Positions 53,317-64,000 of a stretch of DNA of 64,000 bases are shown here, piece after piece. The notes below the pieces were generated by a model that worked only from the letters and a program-made list of their open reading frames with translations, did not search any database and was not told the origin of the DNA. Within the stretch, counting starts at the first letter, position 1. The number at the start of each line of letters is the position of its first letter. A program made the translations under genes and the position numbers. Source of the DNA: SAR86 cluster bacterium. GTDB taxonomy: Bacteria; Pseudomonadota; Gammaproteobacteria; Magnimaribacterales; TMED112. The DNA lies in the NCBI GenBank assembly GCA_023703535.1, contig CP097967.1, positions 284,001 to 348,000 on the forward strand. The letters are read 5' to 3'.

Positions 53317-54496
53317 TTTCCTTAAGTATATTTTAATTGTTTTTTTAATTACTGGTTGCCAATCATTAAATAATATAGGCAACAATATTGGTAGCACTAT
53401 TGGTTTTATAGAAGAAGATCCTTTTGCACCAACTAAGATCCAAACTGATTACGAAAATTTTCTCAAGAGTAATTGGATAAAAAGAAATACAAACTCCTTT
53501 AAATTTTCTGAATTAGGGAAAAAACGCCCAGCAAAAAATCTTTTTTTTGCATCATCAGGCGATAGGCTTTTTAGTATATTTGATAATTTAGAAGTTATTG
53601 ATATCACTACTGGAGAAACATTAAAGGAAGTTTCAATTAATGAATCTGTGATGTCAGGTGTTGCAGCCGGTTATGGTGTTTTTGTATATGTAGGGGAAAA
53701 TGGAGAAATTTTCGTAAACAATATTGAGAGTGGAGAAAACAGATGGAGTGCAAAATTAAATGATCAAGTTTTATCTCCTGCACTTATTACTTCAAGATAT
53801 ATTCTTGTACAAACATCGTCAGATGTTTTGTATGTTTTTAATTTAAGTGATGGAGAAACTGTTTGGTCAAAAAAAGCGCAACCATCGCTTTTATCTATAA
53901 GAGGCACATCTTCGCCAATGCTTTATGAGGGCTTAGTTTTTACAAGCTTTTCAAATGGTAGACTCTCAGCTAACAGAATCACAGATGGTATTCAGTTATG
54001 GGAAAGGCCAATTTCAGTAATCAAAGGTTCAACAGAGTTAGAAAAGCTTAAAGATTCTGATAGTCAAGCAATTGCTTTCGAAGAGAGTGTTTATGCCGCT
54101 AATTTTAATGGTTCTCTCACACGGTTTAATATTCGAGATGGAGAGAAGATATTTTCTGTTGATTTATCAACCTCTAAACCGTTATTAATGTGGAGAGATA
54201 CACTGCTTTCAAGCAATACAGATGATGAGATAATTCAATTTGATGCCATTAATGGTAATGAAAAATGGCGTAATTCTAGCTTTAAATATAGAAAAATATC
54301 AAACCTTGTTATTCATGATGGAAATTTACTTTTCGGAGATTACGAAGGCTATATTCATAAATTGAATCTTCAAAATGGAGAAATTTTAGGAATTTCAAAA
54401 TCTAAATTAAATTCAATAAAAAATATTGCTGTAATTTCAAACGATTTAATTATCCAGGATGATTTGGGATCAATTGAGGTTCTAAGCATCTTTTGA
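53309..54496 (+). CDS. bamB: Outer membrane assembly lipoprotein BamB
   Basis: The 395-residue protein has a lipoprotein signal (ILIVFLITGCQSL, Cys 17 or close) and repeats of a beta-propeller blade (GETVWSKKAQ, DGIQLWERP, NGNEKWRNS), the PQQ-type propeller of BamB. It helps the BAM complex insert outer-membrane proteins. Order hisS-yfgM-bamB-der is conserved. Confidence 0.94.
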   Translation: MTNFLKYILIVFLITGCQSLNNIGNNIGSTIGFIEEDPFAPTKIQTDYENFLKSNWIKRNTNSFKFSELGKKRPAKNLFFASSGDRLFSIFDNLEVIDITTGETLKEVSINESVMSGVAAGYGVFVYVGENGEIFVNNIESGENRWSAKLNDQVLSPALITSRYILVQTSSDVLYVFNLSDGETVWSKKAQPSLLSIRGTSSPMLYEGLVFTSFSNGRLSANRITDGIQLWERPISVIKGSTELEKLKDSDSQAIAFEESVYAANFNGSLTRFNIRDGEKIFSVDLSTSKPLLMWRDTLLSSNTDDEIIQFDAINGNEKWRNSSFKYRKISNLVIHDGNLLFGDYEGYIHKLNLQNGEILGISKSKLNSIKNIAVISNDLIIQDDLGSIEVLSIF

Positions 54497-54499
54497 GCT

Positions 54500-55810
54500 A
54501 TGAAGACTTTAGCATTAGTTGGAAGAACTAATGTCGGTAAATCTACTATCTTCAATAGATTTGCTGGCTTCAAATCAGCAATAGTTTCAAACCAAGAGGC
54601 TCTTACTAGAGATAAAAAAGCTGTTGTAATAAAAAAAGGAAACAAAGCTTTCAATTTAATAGATACTGGAGGGTTTTTTCCATCGGAGAAAGGTAATTTT
54701 GATGAGTTGGTTTTTTTTAAAACCCAAGAGGCCATACAAAATGCAGATCTAATTTTATTTGTGGTAGATAAAAAATTTGGCTTATCACCTTTTGATAGTG
54801 AGATCTCAAAAGTCTTAAGGAAATCAGAAAAAAAGGTATTTCTTCTTATAAATAAAATTGATTTTAAAGAGGGCAGTGTTGAGGATTTCAAAAAGCTTGG
54901 TTTTGAAGATGCTTTTGAGATTAGTGCTGAACATAACTTAGGCTTTGAAAAGCTTATAAAACAAATCTTGAAACATTTACCTGAAAGTGAAACTCAAGAG
55001 GATATTAATCACCCAAAAATAACAATAATTGGGAAGCCAAATGTTGGAAAATCTTCACTCTTAAATGCTATATCAAAACAAGACTTAATGATCACCTCGC
55101 CTGTTTCTGGTACAACCATTGATGCAGTAGAATTTGAGATAAATTACAAGGGAAAGAAGTATAGATTTGTTGATACTGCAGGCGTTAAGAAAAAATCGAA
55201 AACGATACTTAAAGAAGAGAAGTTATCAACAAGTAAAAGTTTTAGCGCAATCGAATATGCTGATCTTTGTTTAATGGTTCTTGACGGGTCCGATCAATTC
55301 AACGAGCAAGATTTGAAATTAATAAGCAAGATTAACGATGTGGGAAGGTCAATGATAATAGTGATTAATAAATTAGATTTATTCAAAGGAGAGGAGAAAA
55401 AAGTACTTGAAAGATTGGCATTAATGGCACCCTATCTTGATTCATACCCTAAAGTTTTTCTCTCAGCTTTGCAGGCCGAAGGATTAAAAAATTTATTTAA
55501 TCAAATCTATAGGGTTCAAGAAAATTCCGACAAAGACATTAAAACTAATAAGTTAAATGATTTATTACATGAAGCCTTAGAAAAACAACCGCTACCATAT
55601 AAATCAAGTTTTAAGCCAAAAATTAGATTTGTACATCAAGGTGGTAAAAATCCACATATCATAACGATGCACGGCAATTCATTGAATAAAATTGATGGCA
55701 GCTACAAAAGATACCTCATAAAGTTTTTTTCAAAAAAATTAAATCTTCTGGGTGTGAATGTAAAATTGAAATTTTTAAATACTAAAAATCCTTTCAATAC
55801 GAAAAAATAA
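54500..55810 (+). CDS. der: Ribosome assembly GTPase Der (EngA)
   Basis: The 436-residue protein has two GTPase domains in tandem, with P-loops GRTNVGKST (first) and GKPNVGKSS (second), switch motifs DTGG and DTAG, NKID and NKLD specificity motifs, and a KH-like C-terminal domain. It acts in 50S maturation. Length is slightly below E. coli Der (490). It ends the isc-to-der gene run. Confidence 0.96.
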   Translation: MKTLALVGRTNVGKSTIFNRFAGFKSAIVSNQEALTRDKKAVVIKKGNKAFNLIDTGGFFPSEKGNFDELVFFKTQEAIQNADLILFVVDKKFGLSPFDSEISKVLRKSEKKVFLLINKIDFKEGSVEDFKKLGFEDAFEISAEHNLGFEKLIKQILKHLPESETQEDINHPKITIIGKPNVGKSSLLNAISKQDLMITSPVSGTTIDAVEFEINYKGKKYRFVDTAGVKKKSKTILKEEKLSTSKSFSAIEYADLCLMVLDGSDQFNEQDLKLISKINDVGRSMIIVINKLDLFKGEEKKVLERLALMAPYLDSYPKVFLSALQAEGLKNLFNQIYRVQENSDKDIKTNKLNDLLHEALEKQPLPYKSSFKPKIRFVHQGGKNPHIITMHGNSLNKIDGSYKRYLIKFFSKKLNLLGVNVKLKFLNTKNPFNTKK

Positions 55811-55832
55811 AGCAATTTATATTTAACTTTTC

Positions 55833-55838
55833 TATAAT
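55833..55838 (+). promoter_or_regulatory. -10 element of the sdh-suc operon
   Basis: TATAAT ends 11 bp before the sdhC ATG at 55850; transcription would begin near 55845, leaving a leader of about 5 nt. No convincing -35 element is present in the 39 bp gap after der. Confidence 0.5.
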
Positions 55839-55849
55839 ATTCACAAAGA

Positions 55850-56224
55850 ATGGCAAGGCGTCCCACATTTATAAATCTTTTGATAATTAAGCTTCCGCTT
55901 ACTGCTATGTCTTCAATAAGTCATAGGTTGTCTGGAATTATAAATTTTTTTATTTTACTTCCCGTTTTCACTTTTATCTTCCTCACAGATTATCTCTCAA
56001 AAGGGAGTGGTTCCTGGGATATCGACAAATTTAATTTTGAAATAAAAATTTTAATTTCGTTAGCATTACTATCTGTTACATACCATATATTCTCTGGTAT
56101 TAGACATATGATTGCTGATTTTACAAGTTATGGTCATGAACTCGATTCAGCACGATTAACTGCAATAATTTCTTTTTTACTCACATTTATCTTTTTTGTT
56201 TTAATTCTTTTTGAGGTTTGGTGA
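55850..56224 (+). CDS. sdhC: Succinate dehydrogenase cytochrome b556 subunit
   Basis: The 124-residue protein has three membrane segments. RRPTFINLLIIKLPLTAMSSISHRLSGII aligns, in pieces, with the SdhC signature RP..L....P..A..SI.HR.SG, with the Ser and Arg of the quinone site; the haem His is in YHIFSGIRHMIAD. It anchors SdhAB with SdhD. Confidence 0.93.
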   Translation: MARRPTFINLLIIKLPLTAMSSISHRLSGIINFFILLPVFTFIFLTDYLSKGSGSWDIDKFNFEIKILISLALLSVTYHIFSGIRHMIADFTSYGHELDSARLTAIISFLLTFIFFVLILFEVW

Positions 56225-56225
56225 G

Positions 56226-56588
56226 ATGGGTACTTTTTTATGGTATTTTCAAAGGGTAAGTGCTTTGATAGTTCTTTCATACGTGCTTACAATATTTTTT
56301 TCTTACATTTTTTTCGATTTTAGTTCATATGAGCTTTGGAGAAATTTCATAACTACTCCAGAAATTAAGCTATATACGACGATCTTTTTATTGATATCTT
56401 TTTCACATGGTGTTCAGGGTCTAAAGGCAGTTGAGGATGATTACTTATCTGAGAGAACCTTAGGTTTTTTATCTGCAAATATTGCAAAGTATTCTTCTCT
56501 AGCAAGATTGTTATATAGATTTGTAATTTTGTTGGTAATTTTTGTAACAAGTTACGTTTTTGTAATTTATTATTTGGTCGATTTATAG
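56226..56588 (+). CDS. sdhD: Succinate dehydrogenase membrane anchor subunit
   Basis: A 120-residue protein with three membrane segments and the SdhD features WYFQRVSALIVL at the start and SHGVQGLKAVEDDYL (haem His and quinone-site Asp/Tyr region). ATG 56226, 1 bp after the sdhC stop, fits better than TTG 56211. Together with SdhC it binds haem b and ubiquinone. Confidence 0.92.
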   Translation: MGTFLWYFQRVSALIVLSYVLTIFFSYIFFDFSSYELWRNFITTPEIKLYTTIFLLISFSHGVQGLKAVEDDYLSERTLGFLSANIAKYSSLARLLYRFVILLVIFVTSYVFVIYYLVDL

Positions 56589-56600
56589 ATAAATAGTGTT

Positions 56601-56616
56601 TATAATTTGATATAAT
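56601..56616 (+). promoter_or_regulatory. Double TATAAT before sdhA
   Basis: Two TATAAT hexamers (56601-56606 and 56611-56616) lie 10 bp apart; the second ends 12 bp before the sdhA ATG. They could form an internal promoter with a leader of about 6 nt. In an A/T-rich gap of 40 bp they may also arise by chance. Confidence 0.35.
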
Positions 56617-56628
56617 TGAAACTGATAA

Positions 56629-58401
56629 ATGAGTAAAATACCTTTTTCTGAAAAAACTTACGATGTAGTTATCATAGGCGGTGGGGGCTCAGGCCTCAGA
56701 GCCTCTCTTGAAATAGCAAAATCTGGTTTAGATGTTGCTGTAATCTCAAAGGTTTTTCCTACAAGATCGCATACGGTTGCTGCACAAGGAGGGATAACAT
56801 GTGCTATAGCAAGCGCAGATCCCAATGACGATTGGAGATGGCATATGTTTGATACTGTTAAAGGTTCAGACTATATAGGCGATCAAGATGCCATTGAATA
56901 TATGTGTTCAGAGGGCCCAGAGACTGTATTTGAATTAGAGCATATGGGACTTCCTTTCTCAAGATTTGAAAACGGCAGAATATATCAAAGACCTTTTGGT
57001 GGTCAATCAAAAGAATTTGGAGAAGGAGGTCAAGCAGCTAGAACATGTGCAGCTGCAGACAGAACAGGCCATGCTTTATTGCATACTCTTTATCAGGCTA
57101 ATTTAAAGGCAGGAACGAACTTTTTAAATGAATGGTTTGCAGTTGATCTCATTGAAGGAAAGAGTGGTTGTATTGCAGGTGTAAGTTGTTTTGATATGGA
57201 AACTGGAGAAGTTTCAATAATTAAAACTCAAGCAGTTGTTCTTGCAACAGGTGGTGCTGGGCAAGTATATGAGCAAAATACAACTTCTTTGATTTGTACT
57301 GGAGATGGTTTAGGAATGGTGCTTAGGAAGAACTTTGCATTACAAGATATGGAGATGTGGCAATTTCATCCTACAGGCCTTTATGGTAATGGTTCTCTAA
57401 TGACAGAAGGATGCAGGGGTGAGGGAGGTTATCTTATCAACTCAGAGGGAGAGCGTTTCATGCCAACTTATGCACCTAAGGCTAAAGATCTAGCTTCGAG
57501 AGACGTAGTATCGAGATGCATTGTTCAAGAGATAATGGCAGGACGTGGCTGCGGTGATAAAAAAGATCATGTCCTTCTAAAAATTGATCACCTTGGAGCT
57601 GAAGCAATTATGAAAAAGCTTCCTGAAATAAGAGAAATTTCAATGACATTTGCAAATGTAGATCCGATAAATGAACCAATTCCTGTAGTTCCTACATGTC
57701 ATTACATGATGGGCGGCATTCCAACAAACATCAATGGACAAGTAATTACTCAAGAGAACGGAAATGACAGAGTTGTTGATGGTCTTTACTCAATAGGTGA
57801 GGCTGCTAATGTTTCTGTACACGGAGCGAATAGACTTGGTGGAAACTCACTTCTTGATTTAGTAGTTTTTGGAAGATCTGCAGGCAAACACATAAATAAA
57901 CAATTCAAAAAAGGGGAAGTGTCAGATATTTCAAATGCAGAAATTGAAAAATCATTATCAATATTACAAACACTTGAAGATACAAAGAAAGGTGAGACTG
58001 TTTATGCTCTTAGGTCAGAAATGCAAAGCATAATGCAAAACTATTTTGGTGTTTATAGAAATGAAAAACTCATTAAAGAGGGAATTAAAAAGCTTGAGGA
58101 TGTAAACGTTAGAACAAAGAATCTCCATATGAATGACAAGTCAAAACAGTTTAACTCAGAGAAAGTTGAAATCTTGGAATATCTAAATTTAATAGAAATT
58201 GCAAATGCCACAGCTTATTCTGCACTCGAAAGAAAGGAAAGCAGAGGAGCTCATGCAAGAGAAGACTATCCTGAAAGGGATGATACAAATTGGCTATGTC
58301 ATTCTTTATTTTTTAAAGATGGCAACAAAGTTTCAAAAAGAGACGTAAACTTAAACCCTAAAGAAGTTGAGGCATTTAAACCAAAGGCCAGAGTTTATTA
58401 A
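56629..58401 (+). CDS. sdhA: Succinate dehydrogenase flavoprotein subunit
   Basis: The 590-residue subunit oxidises succinate. The FAD-binding start [18 protein letters not shown], the covalent flavin site [13 protein letters not shown] (His), [11 protein letters not shown], the catalytic Arg region SRDVVSR and [19 protein letters not shown] are all present. Length matches E. coli (588). Product is fumarate; electrons pass to SdhB. Confidence 0.98.
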   Translation: MSKIPFSEKTYDVVIIGGGGSGLRASLEIAKSGLDVAVISKVFPTRSHTVAAQGGITCAIASADPNDDWRWHMFDTVKGSDYIGDQDAIEYMCSEGPETVFELEHMGLPFSRFENGRIYQRPFGGQSKEFGEGGQAARTCAAADRTGHALLHTLYQANLKAGTNFLNEWFAVDLIEGKSGCIAGVSCFDMETGEVSIIKTQAVVLATGGAGQVYEQNTTSLICTGDGLGMVLRKNFALQDMEMWQFHPTGLYGNGSLMTEGCRGEGGYLINSEGERFMPTYAPKAKDLASRDVVSRCIVQEIMAGRGCGDKKDHVLLKIDHLGAEAIMKKLPEIREISMTFANVDPINEPIPVVPTCHYMMGGIPTNINGQVITQENGNDRVVDGLYSIGEAANVSVHGANRLGGNSLLDLVVFGRSAGKHINKQFKKGEVSDISNAEIEKSLSILQTLEDTKKGETVYALRSEMQSIMQNYFGVYRNEKLIKEGIKKLEDVNVRTKNLHMNDKSKQFNSEKVEILEYLNLIEIANATAYSALERKESRGAHAREDYPERDDTNWLCHSLFFKDGNKVSKRDVNLNPKEVEAFKPKARVY

Positions 58402-59114
58402 TGGAAAAGCTTAACCTGAGCATTTATAGGTATGATCCAAGCAAGGATCAACGACCTTATATGGCAGACTATAATATTGAATCTGAATCTGTTGGAAATA
58501 TGATGGTTATAGATGCTATTAGAAAAGCTCAAGAATTAGATTCAACACTTACATTCAGAAGATCATGTGGGCAAGGAGTATGTGGTTCAGATGGGGTAAA
58601 CATGAATGGACAAAACGGATTGGCTTGTATAACGTCAGTATCTTCCGTATCAGTAATGAATAAACTTGAAATAAGACCATTACCGGGGTTGCCGGTTATC
58701 AAGGACCTTATCGTAGACATGAAACCTTTCTATGATCAGTATGAAAAAATCAAACCATTTTTATCAAATGACGAAGAGATTGATACAGGCCATGAGAGAT
58801 TACAAAGCCCTGAGGAGAGAGAAAAATTAGATGGTTTATATGAATGCATATTGTGTGCATGTTGTTCAACTAGTTGTCCTTCATTTTGGTGGAACCCAGA
58901 GAAGTTTGTAGGGCCAGCTGCATTACTTCAAGCTTACAGGTTCATAGCTGATACAAGAGACAAGCAAAAAAAATCAAGACTAAAAAAATTAAATGATGCA
59001 TTTAGTGTTTACAGATGTCATGGAATAATGAACTGTACTTCAGTGTGCCCCAAAGGCTTAAACCCTTCAAAGGCAATAAATGAAATCAAAAAGGAGTTAA
59101 GAAAAATAGGATAG
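58401..59114 (+). CDS. sdhB: Succinate dehydrogenase iron-sulfur subunit
   Basis: The 237-residue protein has the [2Fe-2S] region SCGQGVCGSDGVNMNG with the last Cys in NGLACIT, the [4Fe-4S] motif CILCACCSTSCPSFWW and [3Fe-4S] ligands in CHGIMNCTSVCPKGLNP. Asp replaces one [2Fe-2S] Cys position (GSDG), as in E. coli SdhB. It abuts sdhA and overlaps sucA by 1 nt. Confidence 0.98.
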   Translation: MEKLNLSIYRYDPSKDQRPYMADYNIESESVGNMMVIDAIRKAQELDSTLTFRRSCGQGVCGSDGVNMNGQNGLACITSVSSVSVMNKLEIRPLPGLPVIKDLIVDMKPFYDQYEKIKPFLSNDEEIDTGHERLQSPEEREKLDGLYECILCACCSTSCPSFWWNPEKFVGPAALLQAYRFIADTRDKQKKSRLKKLNDAFSVYRCHGIMNCTSVCPKGLNPSKAINEIKKELRKIG

Positions 59115-61897
59115 TGTCAAAGTCAATAGAGGAGAGGCTTAGAGAGAGTTTTAAATATGGGGGAAATTCAGAATTTCTGGAGACCCTTTACGAAGAATAT
59201 CTAACAGATCCAGACAATATTAAACCTGAGTGGAAGAATTATTTTGATTCAATTCAGAATGGAAAAAATGATGTAAGCCACAAATCAATCACAAAACAGT
59301 TCAGGAATTATAAAGTTTCGAAGATTCCACAAGTAAATTCCAAGAGCTCTAAATCTTCAGATGTTCAAAATCTAATCAATGCTTATAGAAGGCGAGGTCA
59401 TGAAGTAGCAAAAATAGACCCATTGAATCTTAGGAAGGCTAAAGAAGTGCCTGACTTAAATTTAAATTTCCATGATCTTAATGAAGCCGATCTAGAGGAA
59501 AGTTTTTCAATTTCAAACTTTCTTGGTTCAAAAACCATGAAACTTTCAGAAATAATTAGTTCGATATCTAAAAGCTATACTTCTTCGTTGGGGTATGAAT
59601 TTATGCATATTATGAGCAGCAAAACAAGAGCTTGGTTTATAGATAAAATTGAAGGAAAAGATACACCTTATGATTTTTCTAACCCAGAAAAAGAACATAT
59701 CCTCAAGAGAGTTGTAGACTCAGAAAGCTTGGAAAAATTTTTAGCAGCAAAATATCCAGGGGCAAAAAGATTTGGTCTTGAGGGGGGTGAATCACTAGTT
59801 CCTCTTTTAGATACAGTTATTGAGGAGCTTGGCTCTAAAGGTGCTAAAGAACTTGTTATGGGAATGTCTCATAGAGGCAGATTAAATGTATTAATCAATG
59901 TAATGGGTAAGAAGCCAAGTGAATTATTCACTGAGTTTGATGAAGATTTTGAACAAGATGATGCACACACAGGCGATGTTAAATATCATTTAGGATATTC
60001 CTCAAATATTTTGACGAGTGGAGGACAGGTGCATGTTGCTCTCGGCTCTAATCCTTCTCATTTGGAAGTAGTGAATTCTGTTGTTCTAGGCTCAGTCAGA
60101 GCAAGACAAGACAGAAGACAAGATAGTTCTATGACAAAAGTTGTTCCAATTCTTATGCATGGAGATGCATCGTTTTCAGCACAGGGTATTGTCATGGAAA
60201 TATTGCAGCTTTCACAAACTAGAGCATTTGGAGTTGGCGGCACTATTCACGTTGTAATAAATAATCAAATTGGCTTTACAACAAGTGTAAAAGAGGATGC
60301 ACGATCAACAGACTACTGCACAGACGTTGCAAAAATGATTGATGCTCCAATAATCCATGTTAATGGTGACGATCCAGAAGCATGCGTAATGGCTGCAAAG
60401 CTAGCTGTTGAATACAGACATGAATTTAAAAAAGATATTATTTTAGATTTTGTTTGCTATAGACGCAGAGGTCATAATGAAACTGATGAGCCATTTGCTA
60501 CTCAGCCTTTAATGTATAAGGAAATTACCTCCAAAGATTCTGTTACAGATTTATATTTCAAAAAATTATTAAGCAAAGGAATAGTTGAAGAAGATAAATA
60601 TAAAGAATTCAAGAAAAATTACAGATCACATATGGAAAAAGGTGAAACTGTAGCAGAATCACTTGCTACAGATCCTGATGAATCAATCCATTTTGATTGG
60701 ACTCCATATCTTGAACCAGACATGACCAAATCTTACCCAACTGCAGTTTCTAATGAATCTTTAAAAGAAACAATGAAAACCGTTCTTGCATTTGATAAAG
60801 ATTTTTTAATGCAGAAACAAGTTGGAAAGCTGTATGAGGAAAGAAATCACATGCTTTCTGGAGACCTTCCCTTAAATTGGGGATTTGCTGAAATGGCTGC
60901 ATACGCAACGTTATTAAAAGATGGTTTCCCTGTGAGAGTTACTGGTCAAGATAGCAGAAGAGGGACCTTTTCCCATAGACATTTAGTAGTTAAAGATCAG
61001 AATACTGGAGAGGGTTTTGTGCCATTGTCAAAACTAAATAAAGGAAATAAGAAATTCGAAATTTTTGACTCATTATTGTCTGAGGAAGCTGTTTTGGGTT
61101 TTGAATATGGTTATGCATCTACTTGGCCTGAGGGATTAGTTATTTGGGAAGCACAATTTGGAGATTTTGTTAATGTTGCTCAAGTAATAATAGATCAATT
61201 TATTGTTAGTGCAGAGACTAAGTGGAATAGGCTGTCTGGCTTAACATTATTTCTACCTCATGGATATGAAGGCCAAGGCCCAGAGCATAGCAGTTGTAGG
61301 CTTGAAAGATTTTTACAACTTTGCGCACATGATAATATTCAAATATGTATTCCAACTTTACCTGCACAAATTTTTCATTTACTTAGAAAACAGGCAATTA
61401 ATCCATCCAGAAAGCCCTTGGTAGTTTTAACTCCTAAAAGCCTATTAAGAAATCCTCAAGCAACTTCAAAGATCGAGGATTTAAGCAACGGTACGTTTAG
61501 AAATATAATCATTAACAAGAGTAAGAATTTACCAAAGAGAGTAGTTTTTTGCTCTGGTAAAGTTTTCTTTGATTTACAAGATGAAATCAATAAATTGAAG
61601 GTCAAAAATGTTGAGCTGGTTAGGTTGGAGCAGTTATATCCATTTCCAGAAAGCGAACTTAAAAGTTATACAAGAGATTTAAAATGTAAAGATTTCCTCT
61701 GGGTTCAAGAGGAGCCAAAAAATATGGGGGCTTGGTTTATGATAAGACACAGACTTGAGGAAATCCTAAATGAAACAAAAAAAGGATTTAAACTCAATGT
61801 TGTAGCAAGAAATTCATCAGCAGCCCCAGCAGGAGGATATCAAAAATATCACTTTAAACGTCAAAAAGAGATAGTTACTAAAGCTTTAGAGTTATAG
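59114..61897 (+). CDS. sucA: 2-oxoglutarate dehydrogenase E1 component
   Basis: The 927-residue ThDP enzyme decarboxylates 2-oxoglutarate. The N-terminal peptide [21 protein letters not shown] region binds the E2 core; [55 protein letters not shown] and [10 protein letters not shown] are thiamine-site and catalytic motifs. Length is that of E. coli SucA (933). GTG start. Same operon order as E. coli sdhCDAB-sucAB. Confidence 0.97.
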   Translation: MSKSIEERLRESFKYGGNSEFLETLYEEYLTDPDNIKPEWKNYFDSIQNGKNDVSHKSITKQFRNYKVSKIPQVNSKSSKSSDVQNLINAYRRRGHEVAKIDPLNLRKAKEVPDLNLNFHDLNEADLEESFSISNFLGSKTMKLSEIISSISKSYTSSLGYEFMHIMSSKTRAWFIDKIEGKDTPYDFSNPEKEHILKRVVDSESLEKFLAAKYPGAKRFGLEGGESLVPLLDTVIEELGSKGAKELVMGMSHRGRLNVLINVMGKKPSELFTEFDEDFEQDDAHTGDVKYHLGYSSNILTSGGQVHVALGSNPSHLEVVNSVVLGSVRARQDRRQDSSMTKVVPILMHGDASFSAQGIVMEILQLSQTRAFGVGGTIHVVINNQIGFTTSVKEDARSTDYCTDVAKMIDAPIIHVNGDDPEACVMAAKLAVEYRHEFKKDIILDFVCYRRRGHNETDEPFATQPLMYKEITSKDSVTDLYFKKLLSKGIVEEDKYKEFKKNYRSHMEKGETVAESLATDPDESIHFDWTPYLEPDMTKSYPTAVSNESLKETMKTVLAFDKDFLMQKQVGKLYEERNHMLSGDLPLNWGFAEMAAYATLLKDGFPVRVTGQDSRRGTFSHRHLVVKDQNTGEGFVPLSKLNKGNKKFEIFDSLLSEEAVLGFEYGYASTWPEGLVIWEAQFGDFVNVAQVIIDQFIVSAETKWNRLSGLTLFLPHGYEGQGPEHSSCRLERFLQLCAHDNIQICIPTLPAQIFHLLRKQAINPSRKPLVVLTPKSLLRNPQATSKIEDLSNGTFRNIIINKSKNLPKRVVFCSGKVFFDLQDEINKLKVKNVELVRLEQLYPFPESELKSYTRDLKCKDFLWVQEEPKNMGAWFMIRHRLEEILNETKKGFKLNVVARNSSAAPAGGYQKYHFKRQKEIVTKALEL

Positions 61898-61907
61898 AAT
61901 ATTCAAA

Positions 61908-63137
61908 ATGGCTGAAGACATAAAATCACCACAATTTCCAGAATCAATTTTTGAAGGAACTCTATCTACTTGGCTTAAAAAAGAGGGCGATACATTTGAG
62001 CAAGATGATGTTTTGGCAGAAATTGAAACAGATAAAGTTGTAATAGAAGTAACTGCTCAAAGTGATGGACAGCTAGAGAAAATTATTATTCCCGAGGGTT
62101 CAGTTATTAAAAGTCAGGAAACAATCGGAAATTATTCTAAAAAAATCACTAAAAAAGATAACAAAAACAAAACGAAACCAAAAGTTGAAGAAGAAAAAAC
62201 AGTACAACCTGAAAAGAAAGAGGAAGTAATGGAATCTCCAAAGATTACTTCAAAACAAGAAGTTAAAGGAAAAATAGGACCAGCAGCAAAAAAATTACTA
62301 CAAGAAAAAAATTTAACAACTGAAAATATTACCCCAACAAGAAAGAAAGGAATCATAACTAAAGAAGATATCCTTAAAGCTGCTGAAAATAATCAGTCTG
62401 TTGAGCCTGAAAAAGCCACAGAAAAAATGGAAATTAAGGGCGATTCAAAAAGAGTGCCAATGTCACGACTTAGAAGTGTTGTAGCTAAGAGACTCTTGGA
62501 GTCACAAGCTCAAACAGCATCATTGACAACTTTTAATGAGGTGGATTTATTTGAAATAAAGAAACTTAGAGAAAAATATAGGGAAAGTTTTGAGAGTAAG
62601 TATGGCGTAAAGCTTGGGTTCATGGGTATGTTTATTAAAGCATCAAGCATTGCATTGCAGGATATGCCTATTGTAAACGCGTCTATTGATGGCGAAGATG
62701 TTGTATATCATGGATTTCAAGATATAGGTGTTGCAGTCTCGTCTGAAAGGGGATTGGTTGTGCCTGTAATAAAAAATGTTCAAGAATTGTCAATTGCCGA
62801 AATAGAAAAGGAAGTAAGAGATTATTCAATAAAAGCAAGAGAAGGAAAACTAGAAATGGATGATATTACAGGAGGCACGTTCACAATCTCAAATGGTGGT
62901 GTGTTTGGCTCTCTTCTTTCAACACCAATATTAAATCCACCTCAGTCTGCAATTTTAGGGATGCATAAAATTCAAGATAGACCAATGGTTATAGAAGGAA
63001 AAGTTGAAATTAGGCCTATGATGTATCTTGCTTTAACATATGACCACAGACTATTAGATGGTAAGGATGCAGTATCATTCTTAGTAAAAATAAAAGAGTT
63101 ATTAGAGTCACCAGAATCAATGATATTAGGAGTATAA
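61908..63137 (+). CDS. sucB: 2-oxoglutarate dehydrogenase E2, dihydrolipoyl succinyltransferase
   Basis: The 409-residue core enzyme has one lipoyl domain ([13 protein letters not shown] with the lipoylated Lys), a Lys/Glu-rich linker of about 40 residues, an E3-binding domain ([13 protein letters not shown]) and the catalytic domain with [31 protein letters not shown] and the active-site [11 protein letters not shown]. One lipoyl domain and SucB-type TxxNExD distinguish it from pyruvate dehydrogenase E2. Confidence 0.97.
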   Translation: MAEDIKSPQFPESIFEGTLSTWLKKEGDTFEQDDVLAEIETDKVVIEVTAQSDGQLEKIIIPEGSVIKSQETIGNYSKKITKKDNKNKTKPKVEEEKTVQPEKKEEVMESPKITSKQEVKGKIGPAAKKLLQEKNLTTENITPTRKKGIITKEDILKAAENNQSVEPEKATEKMEIKGDSKRVPMSRLRSVVAKRLLESQAQTASLTTFNEVDLFEIKKLREKYRESFESKYGVKLGFMGMFIKASSIALQDMPIVNASIDGEDVVYHGFQDIGVAVSSERGLVVPVIKNVQELSIAEIEKEVRDYSIKAREGKLEMDDITGGTFTISNGGVFGSLLSTPILNPPQSAILGMHKIQDRPMVIEGKVEIRPMMYLALTYDHRLLDGKDAVSFLVKIKELLESPESMILGV

Positions 63138-64000
63138 ATGGATTACGATGTAGTTGTAATAGGAGGCGGCCCTGGTGGTTACGTCGCTGCAATAAAATCA
63201 GCTCAGCTAGGAATGAAAGTTGCTTGCGTAGAGTATGACGAAGATTCAAATGGTAAACAAAAAATGGGCGGGACCTGCCTGAATGTAGGTTGTATTCCAT
63301 CAAAATCATTGCTAGATTCCTCTTATAAATTTAAACAAATTTATGCAAGCTTACCTGAGCACGGCATCAACGTATCAAAAGCAAATTATGATCTATCAAA
63401 AATGATGGATAGAAAGAACGATATAGTAAAAAAATTAACCTCAGGCGTATCACAACTTTTAAAACATAATAAAGTTGAGAGTATCTTTGGGAAGGGGAAA
63501 TTAATTAGTAAAAATGAGATAGAGATATCTGATTCAAAAGGAAAGAAAAAAACACTTAAAGCAAAATATATTGTTTTAGCTACAGGATCTAGACCAATTT
63601 ATCTAGATTCAGTGCCTTGGAATGGAACAAATATTGTTGGAAGTGCTGGAGCTCTTGAGTTTAGCAAAACTCCGAAAAAACTGGCAATCATAGGGGCTGG
63701 AGTAATTGGTTTAGAACTAGGTAGTGTTTGGTCAAGACTTGGCTCAGAAGTCGAAATTTTCGAAGCAGAAAAAACCTTTTTACCAATGCTAGATGATGAT
63801 ATATCAAGACTTATTGAACGAGAATTTAAAAACCAGAACATAAATATCAATCTTGGTGCTATGGTTAAATCATCAAAAAACAACAGAAGTAGTGTCACTT
63901 TGGAGATTGATTTTGCTGGCCAGGTTGAAAAACGAAAGTTCGATAAAGTTATAGTTGCTGTTGGAAGAAAACCTTTTTCAGAGAATTTATTAGCGAAAGG
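63138..64000 (+). CDS. lpd: Dihydrolipoyl dehydrogenase (E3), 5' part
   Basis: The gene starts directly after sucB and is cut by the right edge; 287 codons are visible. MDYDVVVIGGGPGGYVAAI is the FAD-binding motif, MGGTCLNVGCIPSKSLL holds the redox disulfide, LATGSRP and IIGAGVIGLELGSVWSRLGSEV is the NAD-binding fold start. As the third gene after sucAB it is the E3 of the 2-oxoglutarate complex, and may serve other complexes. Confidence 0.97.
   Translation, partial: MDYDVVVIGGGPGGYVAAIKSAQLGMKVACVEYDEDSNGKQKMGGTCLNVGCIPSKSLLDSSYKFKQIYASLPEHGINVSKANYDLSKMMDRKNDIVKKLTSGVSQLLKHNKVESIFGKGKLISKNEIEISDSKGKKKTLKAKYIVLATGSRPIYLDSVPWNGTNIVGSAGALEFSKTPKKLAIIGAGVIGLELGSVWSRLGSEVEIFEAEKTFLPMLDDDISRLIEREFKNQNININLGAMVKSSKNNRSSVTLEIDFAGQVEKRKFDKVIVAVGRKPFSENLLAK

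Noticed and set aside
54370-54891. Minus-strand frame of 173 codons across the bamB-der junction
   Set aside because: Both overlapped genes are clearly real and the translation shows no recognisable domain; judged an antisense shadow.

Overview
The window is a dense, AT-rich (roughly one third G+C by eye) bacterial chromosome segment. Gene order points to a Gammaproteobacterium: a DegS-like protease gene divergent from rplM-rpsI-petABC-sspA; rsmI-rnpB next to the dcw division cluster; rpsF-rpsR-rplI-dnaB-alr; pyrG-kdsA-eno-ftsB-ispDF-surE; fmdB-aspS-yebC; bepA-perM; bcp-dapA-bamC-purC; isc-ndk-ispG-hisS-yfgM-bamB-der; and sdhCDAB-sucAB-lpd. LPS (kdsA) and BAM lipoprotein (bamB, bamC) genes indicate a Gram-negative envelope, and the recA operator is almost the enterobacterial LexA box. 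Low G+C, compact proteins, abutting or overlapping genes and lost operon members suggest a streamlined marine lineage of the SAR86 type; that placement is inference and not proven here.

Layout. 1-5100: translation genes, the cytochrome bc1 complex, sspA and an unrecognised exported protein. 5100-21000: rsmI, RNase P RNA and a nearly complete division/peptidoglycan cluster (ftsZ, rsmH, ftsL, ftsI, murE, murF, mraY, murD, ftsW, murG, murC, ddl, ftsQ, ftsA), in which ftsZ stands at the front instead of the end and mraZ is absent. 21000-32400: ribosomal proteins, dnaB, alr, pyrG, kdsA, eno, ftsB, a fused ispDF, surE, a DUF368 transporter, fdxA and recA. 32400-38900: a DUF885 protein and a prolyl-tRNA synthetase lacking the usual editing insertion (both minus strand), then fmdB, aspS, yebC, a small PD-(D/E)xK nuclease where ruvC is usually found, and tRNA-Lys. 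38950-44450: accessory genes (GPH-type transporter, nitroreductase, alpha/beta hydrolase) and bepA/perM. 44450-55800: bcp, dapA, bamC, purC, an isc operon without iscR and hscBA, then ndk to der. 55850-64000: succinate dehydrogenase and 2-oxoglutarate dehydrogenase, with lpd cut by the right edge.

Most of the window is ordinary housekeeping DNA. The points most worth a second look are: (i) the Rieske protein PetA carries an extra N-terminal part of about 90 residues that resembles the arm-DNA-binding domain of tyrosine recombinases, within a stretch bounded by repeated TTTYGAACAC words; (ii) rsmH appears to start at an ATT codon behind a perfect Shine-Dalgarno sequence; (iii) ftsZ is displaced; (iv) a Hjc-like nuclease sits in the ruvC position; (v) a gamma-type ProRS has lost its insertion domain; (vi) several genes have a TATAAT box only 5-12 nt before the start codon, implying leaderless or near-leaderless mRNAs; (vii) RNase P RNA contains an internal near-perfect repeat. 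There is no CRISPR array, insertion sequence or prophage, and no gene-free stretch over 300 bp apart from rnpB itself.
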